Below are positions 1-14,591 of a stretch of DNA of 64,000 bases, one piece after another. Position numbers and translations under genes: made by a program. This stretch comes from JAVVHH01 sp964613945 (GTDB taxonomy: Bacteria; Pseudomonadota; Alphaproteobacteria; Acetobacterales; Acetobacteraceae), in assembly GCA_964613945.1 (NCBI GenBank), contig CAZTJC010000008.1:62001-126000 (forward strand). Direction: 5' to 3'. Below the pieces are notes generated by a model. That model did no database searches. It had not been told where the DNA came from and saw nothing but the letters and a program-made list of their open reading frames with translations. How positions within the stretch are numbered: the stretch's first letter is position 1; the number at the start of each line of letters is the position of its first letter.

Positions 1-2575
1 CGGCCTTCGCTGCCGCCCTGCGTGAGGCGGCGCCAGGGTTGATCCTGTTTGGATGGACGCCGGGTCTATCCTGGGACGCTCTGGGTCGGCTTGAGCCCGG
101 CACGTTCGATTATGTCGGCCTGTCGCTACCGTGGTGGGACGGTAGGTCCGAATGGATCTGGCGCGAGTTGGACATACTCCGGCGCATCGGCACCGTTATC
201 GCCGATGCCGGCGAGACGGCGCCGTTGGCCCGCCGGCGCCTTGCCGCGATCATGGCCGATGGCTGGATGAGTGACGATCGAACGGCCGCCGACCTGGCGG
301 CGATGCGGGCAGGAGCGGCACCGGGTTGTCCCTACGCAAGATTGCTGTCCACACCCGGTGAACCCACCGTCACGCTGCACCTGACCGATCAGCCGGACCC
401 GCGCCGGGCAAACCGCACCGGACTCGCGATCGTCAACATGTCGGACCGCACTGTCAAAGTGCCGGCAGCCAACATCCTGACCCGGCTCGGCGGCGACTTC
501 ACCCCGTTCAGCGGCCCCGACGGCAGCTTCACGCCGACCACCATGCTCGAGTTGGCGCCGGGTGAAGCGGCTACGTTCGCCGCCACCGCCATCGCGCTTC
601 CGCCGGCGCGCCCGATCGCCAAAGCCAGTGCGACGGAAGGCACCAAGGTTACGCGTATTGCCATCGAGGCACCGAGCCCGGCCGTCGATGGCGGCCGCTT
701 CCCTGCCCGGCGCACCGTCGGCTCGCTCGTCACAGTCTCCTGCGACATCATCTGCGATGGCCATGACCGCCTGGCGGCATCGTTGAAATATCGCGGCCCC
801 GGCGAGACCGCCTGGACCGAGGTGCCGATGCGCCTCGTGCTCAACGATCGCTGGTCCGCCGACCTGCCGCTCAATCGCCTCGGCCTGACGCACTACACCA
901 TCGAGGCCTGGAAGGACGTCTGGGCCTATTACGTTTACGAACTCAGCGCCAAGCACCGGGTCGGCATCGACACCTCGCTCGAAATCAAGGAAGGCGTCGC
1001 CCTTGTCGAGGCCGCGATCGCCGCTACCAAAAATCGCAAGCTGGCAACCGCGCTGCGCGCCATCCTGAAGGGTCGCAAGACCGACGACACCCTGCGTACC
1101 GCCTTGCTCGACCCCGAGACCGCCACCTTGATGGCTGCCGCCGACACGCGTCCGTTCCGCGTCGAGTTGGAGCAGCCGATCCCGATTCAGGCGGAGCGCA
1201 CCGCGGCGGGCTTCGCGAGCTGGTACGAGGTCTTCCCCCGCTCCATGAGCGATGACGTCACGCGTCATGGCACGTTCCGCGACGTCGTTCGGCACCTGCC
1301 GCGCGTGAAGCGGATGGGCTTCGACGTGCTGTATTTCCCGCCGATCCACCCGATCGGCACCAAGAACCGCAAGGGCCCGAACAACACGCTGACGCCGGGC
1401 CCCGACGACGTCGGGAGCCCTTATGCGATCGGGTCGGCCGAGGGCGGTCACACCGAAACGCATCCGGAACTCGGCAGCATCGAGGACTTCGCCCATCTGC
1501 GCTTGGAGGCCGCCAAGCAGGGCATCGAGCTTGCGCTGGACTTCGCCATCCAGTGTTCGCCCGACCACCCCTGGCTGGCGCAGCATCCGGACTGGTTCAA
1601 CTGGCGTCCCGACGGCTCGATTCGTTATGCCGAGAACCCGCCCAAGAAATACGAAGACATCGTCAACGTCGATTTCTACACGCCGGGCGCCCTGCCCGGG
1701 CTGTGGATCGAGTTGTGCGAGGCGGTGCTGTTCTGGGCGCGCCAGGGCGTGCGCCTGTTTCGCGTCGACAATCCGCACACCAAGGCGTTTCCGTTCTGGG
1801 AGTGGATGATCGCCGAGGTGCAACAGCGCTTCCCCGATACCGTGTTCCTGGCCGAAGCCTTTACCCGGCCGAAGGTGATGTATCGCCTGGCCAAGATCGG
1901 CTTCTCGCAATCCTACACCTACTTTACCTGGCGCAACGCCAAGTGGGAGTTCCAGCAATACCTGACCGAGTTGGTTGACGGTCCGGCGGCCGAGTTCTTC
2001 CGCCCGCATTTTTTCGTCAACACGCCTGACATCAATCCGCTGATGCTGCACACGTCCGGTCGGCCCGGCTTCCTCATTCGCGCTGCCCTGGCCGCAACAT
2101 TATCCGGCCTGTGGGGTGTCTATAGCGGCTTCGAACTTTGCGAAGGCACGCCACTGGTCGAGGGTAAGGAAGAGTATCTCGACAGCGAGAAATACGTCAT
2201 CCGCGCCTGGGATTGGGATCGGCCCGGCAACATCATGGCCGAGATCGCGCAGCTCAACGCCTTGCGTCAGGCCAACCCGGCCCTGCAGACCCATCTCGGC
2301 ATCACTTTCCTGACCTGTCCGAACGATCAGATCCTGTTGTTTGAGAAAGCGACACCAGATCGCAGCAACGTCATCCTGGTCGCCATCAATCTCGACTATC
2401 GCAACACCCAATCCGGCCAGATCGAACTTCCGTTCTGGCGCTACACGCCCGAGCCGACCGCACTCGACGTCACCGACCTGCTCGGTGGCACGGAGGAGCG
2501 GTCGACCGAGCGAACCCGGTTCGTCAGCCTTTCTTTGGACCGTCCCTATGGCATCTGGCGCTTGAGTCCCTCCGC

Positions 2576-2579
<4 letters not shown>
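1..2579 (+). CDS. glgE: GlgE, alpha-1,4-glucan:maltose-1-phosphate maltosyltransferase, with N-terminal extension (5' partial)
   Basis: GlgE transfers maltose from maltose 1-phosphate to the non-reducing end of alpha-1,4-glucans. The reading frame is open to the first base, so the 5' end lies outside the window; the TTG at 39 is only the first possible internal start. Counting from 39, residues about 1-200 are not canonical GlgE: they look like the end of a GH13-like barrel plus a beta-sandwich. The GlgE N-domain follows from about 205, then the catalytic barrel. The motif FRVDNPHTK carries the nucleophile D577 and FLAEAF the acid E606. Their 29-residue spacing matches characterised GlgE. The stop overlaps treS (ATGA), so it is translationally coupled to the trehalose synthase-maltokinase that supplies its donor. 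Family assignment is very secure; the nature of the extension is inferred. Confidence 0.95.
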
Positions 2580-5931
<3,352 letters not shown>

Positions 5932-5935
<4 letters not shown>

Positions 5936-8082
5936 GTGCCGAGATCACGGCACTGGTCGAAGGGCGGCACGGCGACCCGTTCGCCCTCCTCGGCCCGCAT
6001 GACGGCATCGTTCGCGCTTACATTCCGGGTGCCGACAGTGTCGAGGTGATCGACGCCGCCGGTAAGAGCCTTGCCACGCTAGACTGCGTCAACCCGGCCG
6101 GCTTCTTCGCCGGTCAGGCTGCCGTGGCCGGCCCTTACCGCCTACGCATCCAAACCCATGGCGTCAGCTACGATGCCGACGACACCTATCGTTTCGGCTC
6201 GACGCTGGGCGATCTCGACCTGCACCTGCTGACCGAAGGCCGTCATCTGGATATCGGCCACGTCCTCGGCGCCCATCTGGCCGAATATGATGGCGTCACC
6301 GGCACCCGCTTCGCCGTCTGGGCGCCCAACGCCCAGCGCGTCTCGGTGGTTGGCGACTTCAATCATTGGAACCCGGCCTGGCACCCGATGCGCAAGCACA
6401 TGGGCGCTGGCGTCTGGGACCTGTTCATCCCCGGCGTCCTCCCCGGCTCGATCTACAAGTTCGACATGCTCGGCCAGCACGGCGAGCGTCTGCCGCAAAA
6501 GGCCGACCCGATCGCCTGGGCTGCCGAACTGCCGCCGGCGACCGGCTCCATCGTCACCGCACCGCTCGACTTCGCCTGGTCCGATGGTGGCTGGATGGCC
6601 CGTCGTGCTGCTGCCCACGGCGTCGATGCGCCGATCAGCGTCTACGAAGTCCACGCTACTTCCTGGTCCCCCGCCGCCGAAGCGGGCGGCATCGGCTGGG
6701 ACGAGTTGGCCGACAAGCTGGTGCCCTACTGTGCCGCCATGGGCTTCACGCATCTCGAGTTGATGCCGATCATGGAGCATCCGTTCGGCGGCTCCTGGGG
6801 CTATCAGGCCCTCGGCCAATATGCCCCCTCGTCACGGCTCGGGCCGCCGGAAGGGTTCGCCCGCTTCGTCGATCGCTGTCACGCCATGGACATCGGCGTC
6901 ATCCTCGACTGGGTTCCGGCTCACTTCCCGACCGATGCCCACGGCATGGCGCAGTTCGACGGCACCGCGCTGTACGAACATGCCGACCCGCGCGAGGGGT
7001 TCCACATTGACTGGAACACCCTGATCTTCAACCTTGGCCGCAACGAGGTCCGCAACTTCCTGATCGGCTCGGCGGTGTTCTGGCTCGAACATTACCATGT
7101 CGACGGGCTGCGCGTGGATGCCGTCGCCTCCATGCTGTACCGTGACTACAGCCGCAAGGCCGGCGAGTGGGTGCCTAATCAATATGGCGGGCGCGAGAAC
7201 CTGGAATCGGTGGCCTTCCTGCAGGAGATGAGCCGCGTCGTCGAGCAGCGTTGCCCCGGCGCGGTGCTGATCGCCGAGGAAAGCACCGCCTGGCCCGGCG
7301 TGACCAAGCCGGCCAACGAGGGCGGGCTCGGCTTCCACTTCAAGTGGAACATGGGCTGGATGCACGACTCGCTGCACTACATGCAGGAGGAGTCGATCAA
7401 CCGTCGCTACCATCACGGCGAGATCCTATTCGGCCTGGTCTATGTCCACACCGAGAAGTTCATGCTGCCGCTGAGCCACGACGAGGTCGTCTATGGCAAG
7501 CACTCGCTGATCGGTAAGATGCCGGGCGACGACTGGCAGCGCTTCGCCAACCTGCGCGCCTATTACGGCTTCATGTGGACCTACCCCGGCAAGAAGCTGC
7601 TGTTCATGGGCTGCGAGTTCGCCCAGGAGCGGGAATGGAACCATGACATCGGGCTGGACTGGTTCCTGCTCGACGACCCCAAGCACGCCGGCATGCAAGC
7701 CGCGGTGCGCGACCTCAACAGGCTCTACCGCGAGGTCCCTGCCCTGCACGATGGCGATTGCCAGCCCGCCGGCTTCCGCTGGGTGGTGATGGAGGATGCC
7801 GAGAACTCGGTGTTTGCCTATTTGCGCCAGTCCATCGCCGGTGGCCCACCCGCCTTGGTGATCTGTAACTTCACCCCCGTGCCACGCTACGATTACCGCC
7901 TGGGCGCACCGCAGGCGGGCTCCTGGATCGAGCGCTTCAACAGCGATGCCGCAATCTATGGCGGTTCCAACCTCGGCAATGGCGGCGAAGTTACGGCGCA
8001 CGAGCATCCGTCGCACGGCTTCCCGGCCTCTCTCACCCTGACGCTACCACCGCTCGCGACGATCGTGTTGCTACCGCGATGA
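5932..8082 (+). CDS. glgB: 1,4-alpha-glucan branching enzyme GlgB
   Basis: GlgB cuts alpha-1,4 chains and reattaches the piece in alpha-1,6 linkage, branching the glucan that GlgE elongates. The protein is 716 aa, usual for the family. A carbohydrate-binding N1-like segment and a CBM48 (about 100-200, around the motif GDFNHWN) precede the GH13 barrel. Catalytic residues are D396 (LRVDAV), E449 (LIAEES) and D517 (LSHDEV), close to D405/E458/D526 of E. coli GlgB. An in-frame extension upstream to 5863 would run inside treS; the ATG at 5932 forms an ATGA overlap with the treS stop and gives the family's normal N-terminus, so it is chosen. Third gene of the operon. Confidence 0.97.
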
Positions 8083-8104
8083 CGTCTCTGATCGATTGAC
8101 CCCT

Positions 8105-9835
8105 ATGAAATTCAAGCACGACTTCCCTTTCGGCGCGACCGTGCTGAGCGACGAAGCCACACGGTTCCGCGTCTGGGCTCCTTCCGCCCCGACGCTCGAC
8201 CTGGCCATCGATGGCGGCCGCCTCGGCATGGTCGCCGAAGCCGATGGCTGGCATAGCCTCACCGTCCCCGCCAAGGCTGGCACGCGCTACCAATACGTCA
8301 TGCCCGACGGCTTGCATTTCGCCGACCCGGCGTCCCGCATGCAGGACACTGACGTCCACGGTGCATCGGTCGTCGTCGACCCGCGCGAGTTTGCCTGGAA
8401 GACGGAGAACTGGAAGGGCAAGCCCTGGCACGAATACATTCTCTACGAGCTGCACCCAGGTCTCATGGGCGGCTTCCGCGGCATCGAGGAACGCCTGCCC
8501 GAGTTGCAGCGCCTCGGCGTCACCGGCGTCGAGCTGATGCCCGTCTCGGACTTTCCGGGACGGCACAACTGGGGCTATGACGGCGTTCTCCCCTATGCGC
8601 CTGACCGGGCCTATGGAACGCCGGACGAGCTGAAGAGCCTCATCGACACGGCACATGGCCTCGGCATCGCCGTCTTCCTGGACGTCGTCTACAATCATTT
8701 CGGTCCAGACGGCGCGTATATCCACGTCTTCGCCCGCAAGTTCTTCCGCGAGGATTTGCATACGCCCTGGGGCGCCGCGATCGACTTCCGCCGGGTCGAA
8801 GTGCGCGACTACTTCATCCAGAACACCATTTACTGGCTGAATGAATACCGCTTCGACGGCCTTCGCTTCGACGCCATCGGTGCCATCCTCGACGAGGATT
8901 TCCTCGTGGACCTCACCCGGATCGCGCGTGGCCAGATCGAGTCCGGCCGTCACATCGCGCTCGTTGCCGAGGATGAGCACAACCGCTCCCACCTGCTCGG
9001 CGGTGCCCCGCGCTTCGACGCGCAATGGGCGGACGACTTCCACCATTGCATGCACGTGCTGCTGACGCGCGAGAGCGAGGGCTATTACGACGGTTTCCAG
9101 GATGCGACGAACCAGTTGCGCCGGGTTCTGGCCGAGGGCTTCGCCTATCAGGGCGAGACCCCGCCTGGCGGCACCAAGGGCCGCGGTTCGCCCAGCGGCG
9201 AGCTGCCGAGCACCGCTTTCGTCACCTTTCTGCAGAATCACGACCAGACCGGCAACCGCGCCATGGGCGAGCGGCTGAGCGTGCTGGCCGAGCCGGACGC
9301 CGTGCGCGCCGCCACCGCCCTGCTGCTGCTGACGCCGTTCATACCCATGCTGTTCATGGGCGAGGAGTTCGCCAGCACGACGCCGTTCCTGTTCTTCACC
9401 GACCATCACAACGAGCTGGCCGATGCCGTGCGGACGGGCCGACGCAACGAGTTCCGCGGCTTCTCCGGGTTCAAGGATGAGATCAAGCTGGCCCGCATCC
9501 CCGACCCGAACGCGCCCAGCACCTTCGCGGCTTCGGCGCCGGAGCCCACCGACCCGGCCCAATTCGATTGGATGCGCAATGTCATCTCGCTCCGCCGCAA
9601 ACACGTTGTGCCCGGCATTCCCGGCTGCCGCAGCGACGGTGCCGAGGTGCTCGGTGACGGCGCCGTTCGAGCGGAATGGACGCTCGGCGATGGCAATCGG
9701 CTCATGATCGCACTGAATCTCGGAACGGCGATCGTGGATCCAAAGATGCCGTTGGGGCGGACGCTCCATACGGAAGGCACTGCCGACGCCACCGCGCTCA
9801 GCCCCAACAGCTTCTTCGCGCAGCTAGCCCGATGA
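8105..9835 (+). CDS. treZ: Malto-oligosyltrehalose trehalohydrolase TreZ
   Basis: TreZ releases trehalose from maltooligosyltrehalose, the second step of the TreY/TreZ route from alpha-glucan. The protein is 576 aa. An N-terminal Ig-like domain (residues about 5-95, FRVWAPSAP) precedes a GH13 barrel with D256 (LRFDAIGAI), E289 (LVAEDEHN) and D380 (LQNHDQTGN). The start is the ATG at 8105. A TTG at 8096 would add three residues, and neither has a clear Shine-Dalgarno. This is the only operon junction without a 4-base overlap: 22 bases separate it from glgB. Its stop overlaps malQ by ATGA. Confidence 0.95.
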   Translation: MKFKHDFPFGATVLSDEATRFRVWAPSAPTLDLAIDGGRLGMVAEADGWHSLTVPAKAGTRYQYVMPDGLHFADPASRMQDTDVHGASVVVDPREFAWKTENWKGKPWHEYILYELHPGLMGGFRGIEERLPELQRLGVTGVELMPVSDFPGRHNWGYDGVLPYAPDRAYGTPDELKSLIDTAHGLGIAVFLDVVYNHFGPDGAYIHVFARKFFREDLHTPWGAAIDFRRVEVRDYFIQNTIYWLNEYRFDGLRFDAIGAILDEDFLVDLTRIARGQIESGRHIALVAEDEHNRSHLLGGAPRFDAQWADDFHHCMHVLLTRESEGYYDGFQDATNQLRRVLAEGFAYQGETPPGGTKGRGSPSGELPSTAFVTFLQNHDQTGNRAMGERLSVLAEPDAVRAATALLLLTPFIPMLFMGEEFASTTPFLFFTDHHNELADAVRTGRRNEFRGFSGFKDEIKLARIPDPNAPSTFAASAPEPTDPAQFDWMRNVISLRRKHVVPGIPGCRSDGAEVLGDGAVRAEWTLGDGNRLMIALNLGTAIVDPKMPLGRTLHTEGTADATALSPNSFFAQLAR

Positions 9836-11826
9836 GCGATCTTCGCGCCCTTGCCGAAGCTGTCGGCATCGCGCCGCGCTGGCAGAACTACCGCTACGAG
9901 TGGATGGACGTCAGCGACGATTCGCTGCGCACGATCCTGAAGGCGCTTGGCTTCCCGGCCGGGTCCGACACCGAGATCGCGGAAAGTCGCGCCAGCCTTG
10001 CCGCCGAACGCGGCGACCTGTCGCCCATGATCACCACCACGGTCGACACGCCGACGCACCTGCCGATCGAGCCCGGCCCCTATGAGCTGACCCTCGAAGA
10101 CGGCACTCGCCGCAGCGGCACCTTGGACGCAGCCGAGGGCGGCGCCACGCTGCCGGGGGTCGCAGAGATCGGCTATCACACGCTGAAAGCCGGCCGTAGC
10201 CAGGCGATCCTCGCGGTAGCACCGCACCAGGGCCGCACCGTGGCCGACATGGGCCGTCCGTGGGCGCTCGCCGTTCAACTCTATGCCTTGCGGCGCAAGG
10301 GCGATGGCGGGCTCGGCGATTTCGAGGGGTTGCGGCAGCTCATGGCGCCGGCCAAACGGCACGGTGCCGACGGCATCGCCATCAGTCCGGTCCATGCGCA
10401 GTTCTCCGCCGACCCCGACCGCTTCAGCCCATACTCGCCGTCGAGCCGCATCAATCTCAACGTGCTGCACGCGGCGATCGACCTGCCGTCGAGCCCGGAG
10501 AACGACGCGCTCGAACAGGCCGAGCTGGTGGATTGGGGCACCGTATCCCGCCGACGCCTGGCCGCGCTGCGTGCCGAGTTCGACGCGTTGTCGACGGAAA
10601 AGCGTGCCGCCTTGGCCGCCTTCCGCGCCGAAAGCGGCGATGCTCTGGAGACCCACGCCCGTTTCGAGGCGCTGCACGCGGTGCAGTTCGGCCAGCACGG
10701 CCGCTGGCACTGGCGCACCTGGCCGGAAGAGCTACGCCACCCCGCCAGTCCCGACGTCGCAGCCTTCGCCCGCGAGAACGCCACCGAAGTCGCCTACCAC
10801 GCCTTTCTGCAGTGGCGTGCTGATCAGGGCCTTGCCGCAGCACAGAAGGCGGCCCGTGACGAAGGCATGAAGATCGGCCTGATCGCCGACCTGGCCGTCG
10901 GCGCCGACTCCGGCGGTAGCCATTGCTGGGCGCGGCAGGACCAGATCCTCGGCTCGCTCAACATCGGCGCCCCGCCCGACCTGCTGAATGGCCGCGGCCA
11001 GAATTGGGGCCTTGCCGCCTTTTCGCCGACCGGGCTACGCCAGCACGGCTTCGGCGCGTTCCTGGAAATGCTCCGCGCGGCCATGAAGCATTCCGGCGGC
11101 GTCCGCATCGACCACGCCCTCGGCCTGCGCCGCCTTTGGGTCATCCCGGATGGCCACGACTCCAAGGACGGCGCCTATCTCGCTTTCCCGCAGGACGACC
11201 TGCTGCGTCTCATCGCCCTCGAATCGCACCGCAATCGCGCGATCGTCGTCGGCGAAGACCTCGGCACCATCCCGGCCGGCTTCCAGGACGAGATGGCGCA
11301 GTCCGGCGTGCTCGGCATGCGGGTGCTGTGGTTCGAGCGTAACCTGCAGAGCTTCTGGCAGCCTCGCGGCTGGAGCAACGCCGCCGCCGCCATGACCAGC
11401 ACCCACGATCTGCCGACGCTGGCCGGCTGGTGGCTGGGCCGCGACCTCGAATGGCGCGCCAAGCTCGACCTCGCTGGCGGCCCGGCCAACGAGGCCCAGG
11501 ACGGCCACGACCGCTTCCGCGACCGTTTCATGCTGTGGGAAGCCATGTCGCTCAGCGGCGCCGCCGAAGGTCCGCCTCCACCCAACGACCAACCCGGCCC
11601 GTTCGTCGATGCCGCCACCCGTTACGTGGCGGCGGCGGCCTGCGATCTCGCGTTGCTGCCGATCGAGGACGCGCTGGGGCTGGCCGAGCAACCCAACCTG
11701 CCCGGCACGATGTCCGAGCAGCATCCGAACTGGCAGCGCCGCCTTCCCGGCTCGGCCGATAAACTATTTGATGCCCCCGAGGTCGTCGCGCGACTTGCTG
11801 GCGTGGGCGAGGCCCGCCGCACATGA
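9832..11826 (+). CDS. malQ: 4-alpha-glucanotransferase MalQ (amylomaltase)
   Basis: MalQ (GH77) disproportionates maltooligosaccharides, moving glucan segments between chains and releasing glucose. The protein is 664 aa. The GH77 core shows nucleophile D427 (VRIDHALGL), acid E475 (VVGEDLG) and D526 (TSTHDLPT). The reading frame extends upstream to 9676 inside treZ, but the ATG at 9832 overlaps the treZ stop (ATGA) and begins the usual N-terminus. It sits between treZ and treY, which fits a role in re-lengthening short chains so that TreY can use them (inference). Confidence 0.94.
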   Translation: MSDLRALAEAVGIAPRWQNYRYEWMDVSDDSLRTILKALGFPAGSDTEIAESRASLAAERGDLSPMITTTVDTPTHLPIEPGPYELTLEDGTRRSGTLDAAEGGATLPGVAEIGYHTLKAGRSQAILAVAPHQGRTVADMGRPWALAVQLYALRRKGDGGLGDFEGLRQLMAPAKRHGADGIAISPVHAQFSADPDRFSPYSPSSRINLNVLHAAIDLPSSPENDALEQAELVDWGTVSRRRLAALRAEFDALSTEKRAALAAFRAESGDALETHARFEALHAVQFGQHGRWHWRTWPEELRHPASPDVAAFARENATEVAYHAFLQWRADQGLAAAQKAARDEGMKIGLIADLAVGADSGGSHCWARQDQILGSLNIGAPPDLLNGRGQNWGLAAFSPTGLRQHGFGAFLEMLRAAMKHSGGVRIDHALGLRRLWVIPDGHDSKDGAYLAFPQDDLLRLIALESHRNRAIVVGEDLGTIPAGFQDEMAQSGVLGMRVLWFERNLQSFWQPRGWSNAAAAMTSTHDLPTLAGWWLGRDLEWRAKLDLAGGPANEAQDGHDRFRDRFMLWEAMSLSGAAEGPPPPNDQPGPFVDAATRYVAAAACDLALLPIEDALGLAEQPNLPGTMSEQHPNWQRRLPGSADKLFDAPEVVARLAGVGEARRT

Positions 11827-14591
11827 AGCCCATCTCCGCCACCGCCCGGCTGCAGTTCCACAAAGACTTCACCATGGATGACGCCACGCGGCTCATCCCG
11901 TATTTCGACAAGCTCGGCATCAGCCATCTCTATGCGTCGCCTCTGCTCAAGGCGCGCGCCGGGTCGACCCACGGCTACGACATCGTTGACCATAATCAGA
12001 TCAATCCCGAGTTGGGCGGGGAAGCCGCGTTGCAGCGCATGGTCGGCACCCTGCGCAAGCACGGGATGGGCCTGATCCTGGACATCGTGCCGAACCACAT
12101 GGGTGTCGGCGGCGACGACAATGCCTGGTGGCTCGACGTGCTGGAGTGGGGGCGCGCCAGCCCGTATGCCGAATACTTCGACATCGACTGGGATCCATCG
12201 GACCCGACGCTGCGCGGCCGCATGTTGGCCCCTTTCCTCGGCAGCCCATATGGCGAGTGTCTCCAGAACGGCGACATCGTCTTGAAATTCGACGATACGA
12301 ACGGGCGCATGTTCGTGTCCTATGGCGAACACCGTTTCCCGATCGCGCCGCGCGACTATGCCTCCATCCTTCTCACCTCCGGTGGTGTGCTCGAGGCGCC
12401 GGCGCGGGCCTTTGCCGACCTGGCCCCCGGCGGTCGTGCCGACGTGCGCCTGGCCGCTCGCGAAGCCCGCGAAGAGTTGCTTCAGCCGTCTTATGCTCGC
12501 GCCATCACCGAGGCGCTGCGCGAGTATTCGGCCAAGACCCCGGCCGGCCAGGACCGGTTGCACCGTCTGCTCGAGCGCCAGGCCTACCGCCTGTCGTGGT
12601 GGCGCGCGGCGACGGACGAGATCAACTGGCGCCGTTTCTTTGACGTCAATGGCCTCGCCGGCGTCCGCCAGGAAGTGCCGGAGGTGTTCGAGGCGACCCA
12701 TAACACCGTGCTGCGCTTGTATCGAGAAGGCTGGATCGACGGCGTCCGCATCGACCATGTCGACGGCCTCGCTTATCCGCGCGAATACTGCCGCAAGCTG
12801 CGCCGCCGTCTCGACACGCTGCAATCCGAGCGGCCGGAGGCGTTACGCGCCGACAAGGCGATCATCTGGATCGAGAAGATCCTTGCCCCGAACGAGCGCG
12901 TGCCCGCCGACTGGCTGACCGACGGCACCACCGGCTACGACTTCATGAACGACGTCGCCGCCGTGCTGCATGACGGCCAGGGCGAAGCCGCACTCACCGC
13001 GCTGTGGACCGCGATGACCGGCCGCACCGGCGAGTTCCAGGTGGAAGCCGAAGCAGCCCGGCGCCAGATCGTCCGCGAAAGCCTCAGTAGCGAGTTGTTC
13101 AACACTGCCACCGCGCTCCATCGCGTCGCCCGGCGCAACCTGGTCACGCGCGACTACACGCTTACCGCGATCCGTACCGTGCTGATCGAGTTGCTGACCC
13201 ACTTCCACACCTATCGCATTTACGCTGGGGCCGGTGGCTTGTCGGACGCCGACCAGCAACAACTGGCCCGCGCCATGTCAGCCACGCGCCGCACGGTGCG
13301 GACGGCCGACCTCCCCCTGCTCGAGCTGATCGGCGACTGGATCTCCGGCAAGAACCTGCGGCAGACGCCGGCCGGCACTGCCCGTGCCGAGCATGGGCGT
13401 GCCATGGTGAAGTTTCAGCAGCTGAGCGCTCCGACCGCGGCCAAATCCGTCGAGGATACCGCCTTCTATCGCTACGGGCGCCTGCTGTCCCGCAACGAGG
13501 TCGGCAGCGAGCCGAGCCAGTTCGCCATCTCCCCGCAGCAGTTCCATGTGGCGAATCAGCTGCGTCAGAAGCGCGTGCCTCTGGCGTTGCTGGCCACGGC
13601 GACGCACGACCACAAGCGGGGCGAGGATACCCGTGTTCGCCTGGCCGTGCTGAGCGAGATTCCCGGCGAATGGCAAGGGATGCTGCAACGCTGGATCCGG
13701 CTCAACGCCTCTCTCAAGCGCGACATCGACGGCCCCGCCCCGGACGCGGCCGATGAGATCATGTTGTATCAAACCCTTGTCGCCGCCTGGCCACTGAGCC
13801 TGACCGCCGATGATGGCGAAAGCCTTGCCGCCTTCGGCAAGCGCGTGTTTGGCTGGTTCGAGAAGGCGTTGCGCGAGGGTAAGCGCCGCTCCGGCTGGGC
13901 AGTGCCGAACGTCGAGTACGAGGCCGCATGCCGCGCCTTTCTCGATGCCTGCCTCGACCCCGGTCGTCCCCTGGCCGGCGAACTGGCAAGCTTCGCCGGC
14001 CGGTTGGCGCTTCCCGGAACCGTCAACGGCCTGTCGCAAACGATGCTGCGGCTGACCAGCCCCGGTGTCTGCGACCTGTATCAGGGCACCGAGTTCTGGG
14101 ACTTCTCCCTCGTCGACCCCGACAACCGTCGTCCCGTCGACTTCCCCGCCCGCGAACGGGCGCTCGCTGCCCTGGGTGATCCGGCCGACCTCATGCCGGA
14201 CTGGCGCGACGGCCGGGTCAAGCTCGGGATCATTGCCCGCGCATTGGCCTTGCGCGCACACAACCCGGGCCTGTTCACCACCGGCAGCTACACGCCGGTC
14301 CAGGCAGAAGGCCCCGCCGCCCACCATATTCTGGCCTTCCTCCGCAGCTACGAAGACACCACGGCACTCGTGGTGGTGACGCGGTTGCCCGTCAGCGTCG
14401 GGTTGGCCAACGATCTACCTCTGGCGTCGCCCTCGCACTGGCACGAAACGAGACTTCACTTGCCGAAGAACCTGACCGGTCGTTCTCTCGTTGATAGTCT
14501 CGGAAGCATGAGGGAGGTGGAGATCATGTCGGCAATGGAGATCGGTCCCCTCCTGTCACGACTGCCGGTGGCGTTGCTGGAGATCCGATGA
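11823..14591 (+). CDS. treY: Malto-oligosyltrehalose synthase TreY
   Basis: TreY converts the reducing-end alpha-1,4 bond of a maltooligosaccharide into the alpha,alpha-1,1 bond of maltooligosyltrehalose, the substrate of TreZ. The protein is 922 aa, towards the long side for the family. GH13 residues are D311 (VRIDHVDGLAYP), E351 (IWIEKIL) and D596 (THDHKRGEDTR); the last motif is characteristic of TreY. The ATG at 11823 overlaps the malQ stop, and the stop overlaps otsA, both by ATGA. Confidence 0.96.
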   Translation: MKPISATARLQFHKDFTMDDATRLIPYFDKLGISHLYASPLLKARAGSTHGYDIVDHNQINPELGGEAALQRMVGTLRKHGMGLILDIVPNHMGVGGDDNAWWLDVLEWGRASPYAEYFDIDWDPSDPTLRGRMLAPFLGSPYGECLQNGDIVLKFDDTNGRMFVSYGEHRFPIAPRDYASILLTSGGVLEAPARAFADLAPGGRADVRLAAREAREELLQPSYARAITEALREYSAKTPAGQDRLHRLLERQAYRLSWWRAATDEINWRRFFDVNGLAGVRQEVPEVFEATHNTVLRLYREGWIDGVRIDHVDGLAYPREYCRKLRRRLDTLQSERPEALRADKAIIWIEKILAPNERVPADWLTDGTTGYDFMNDVAAVLHDGQGEAALTALWTAMTGRTGEFQVEAEAARRQIVRESLSSELFNTATALHRVARRNLVTRDYTLTAIRTVLIELLTHFHTYRIYAGAGGLSDADQQQLARAMSATRRTVRTADLPLLELIGDWISGKNLRQTPAGTARAEHGRAMVKFQQLSAPTAAKSVEDTAFYRYGRLLSRNEVGSEPSQFAISPQQFHVANQLRQKRVPLALLATATHDHKRGEDTRVRLAVLSEIPGEWQGMLQRWIRLNASLKRDIDGPAPDAADEIMLYQTLVAAWPLSLTADDGESLAAFGKRVFGWFEKALREGKRRSGWAVPNVEYEAACRAFLDACLDPGRPLAGELASFAGRLALPGTVNGLSQTMLRLTSPGVCDLYQGTEFWDFSLVDPDNRRPVDFPARERALAALGDPADLMPDWRDGRVKLGIIARALALRAHNPGLFTTGSYTPVQAEGPAAHHILAFLRSYEDTTALVVVTRLPVSVGLANDLPLASPSHWHETRLHLPKNLTGRSLVDSLGSMREVEIMSAMEIGPLLSRLPVALLEIR

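Noticed and set aside
126..2051. Long minus-strand frame opposite glgE
   Set aside because: It is a high-GC antisense shadow with Arg/Gly/Gln-rich composition and no family motif; the plus-strand frame has GlgE catalytic motifs.
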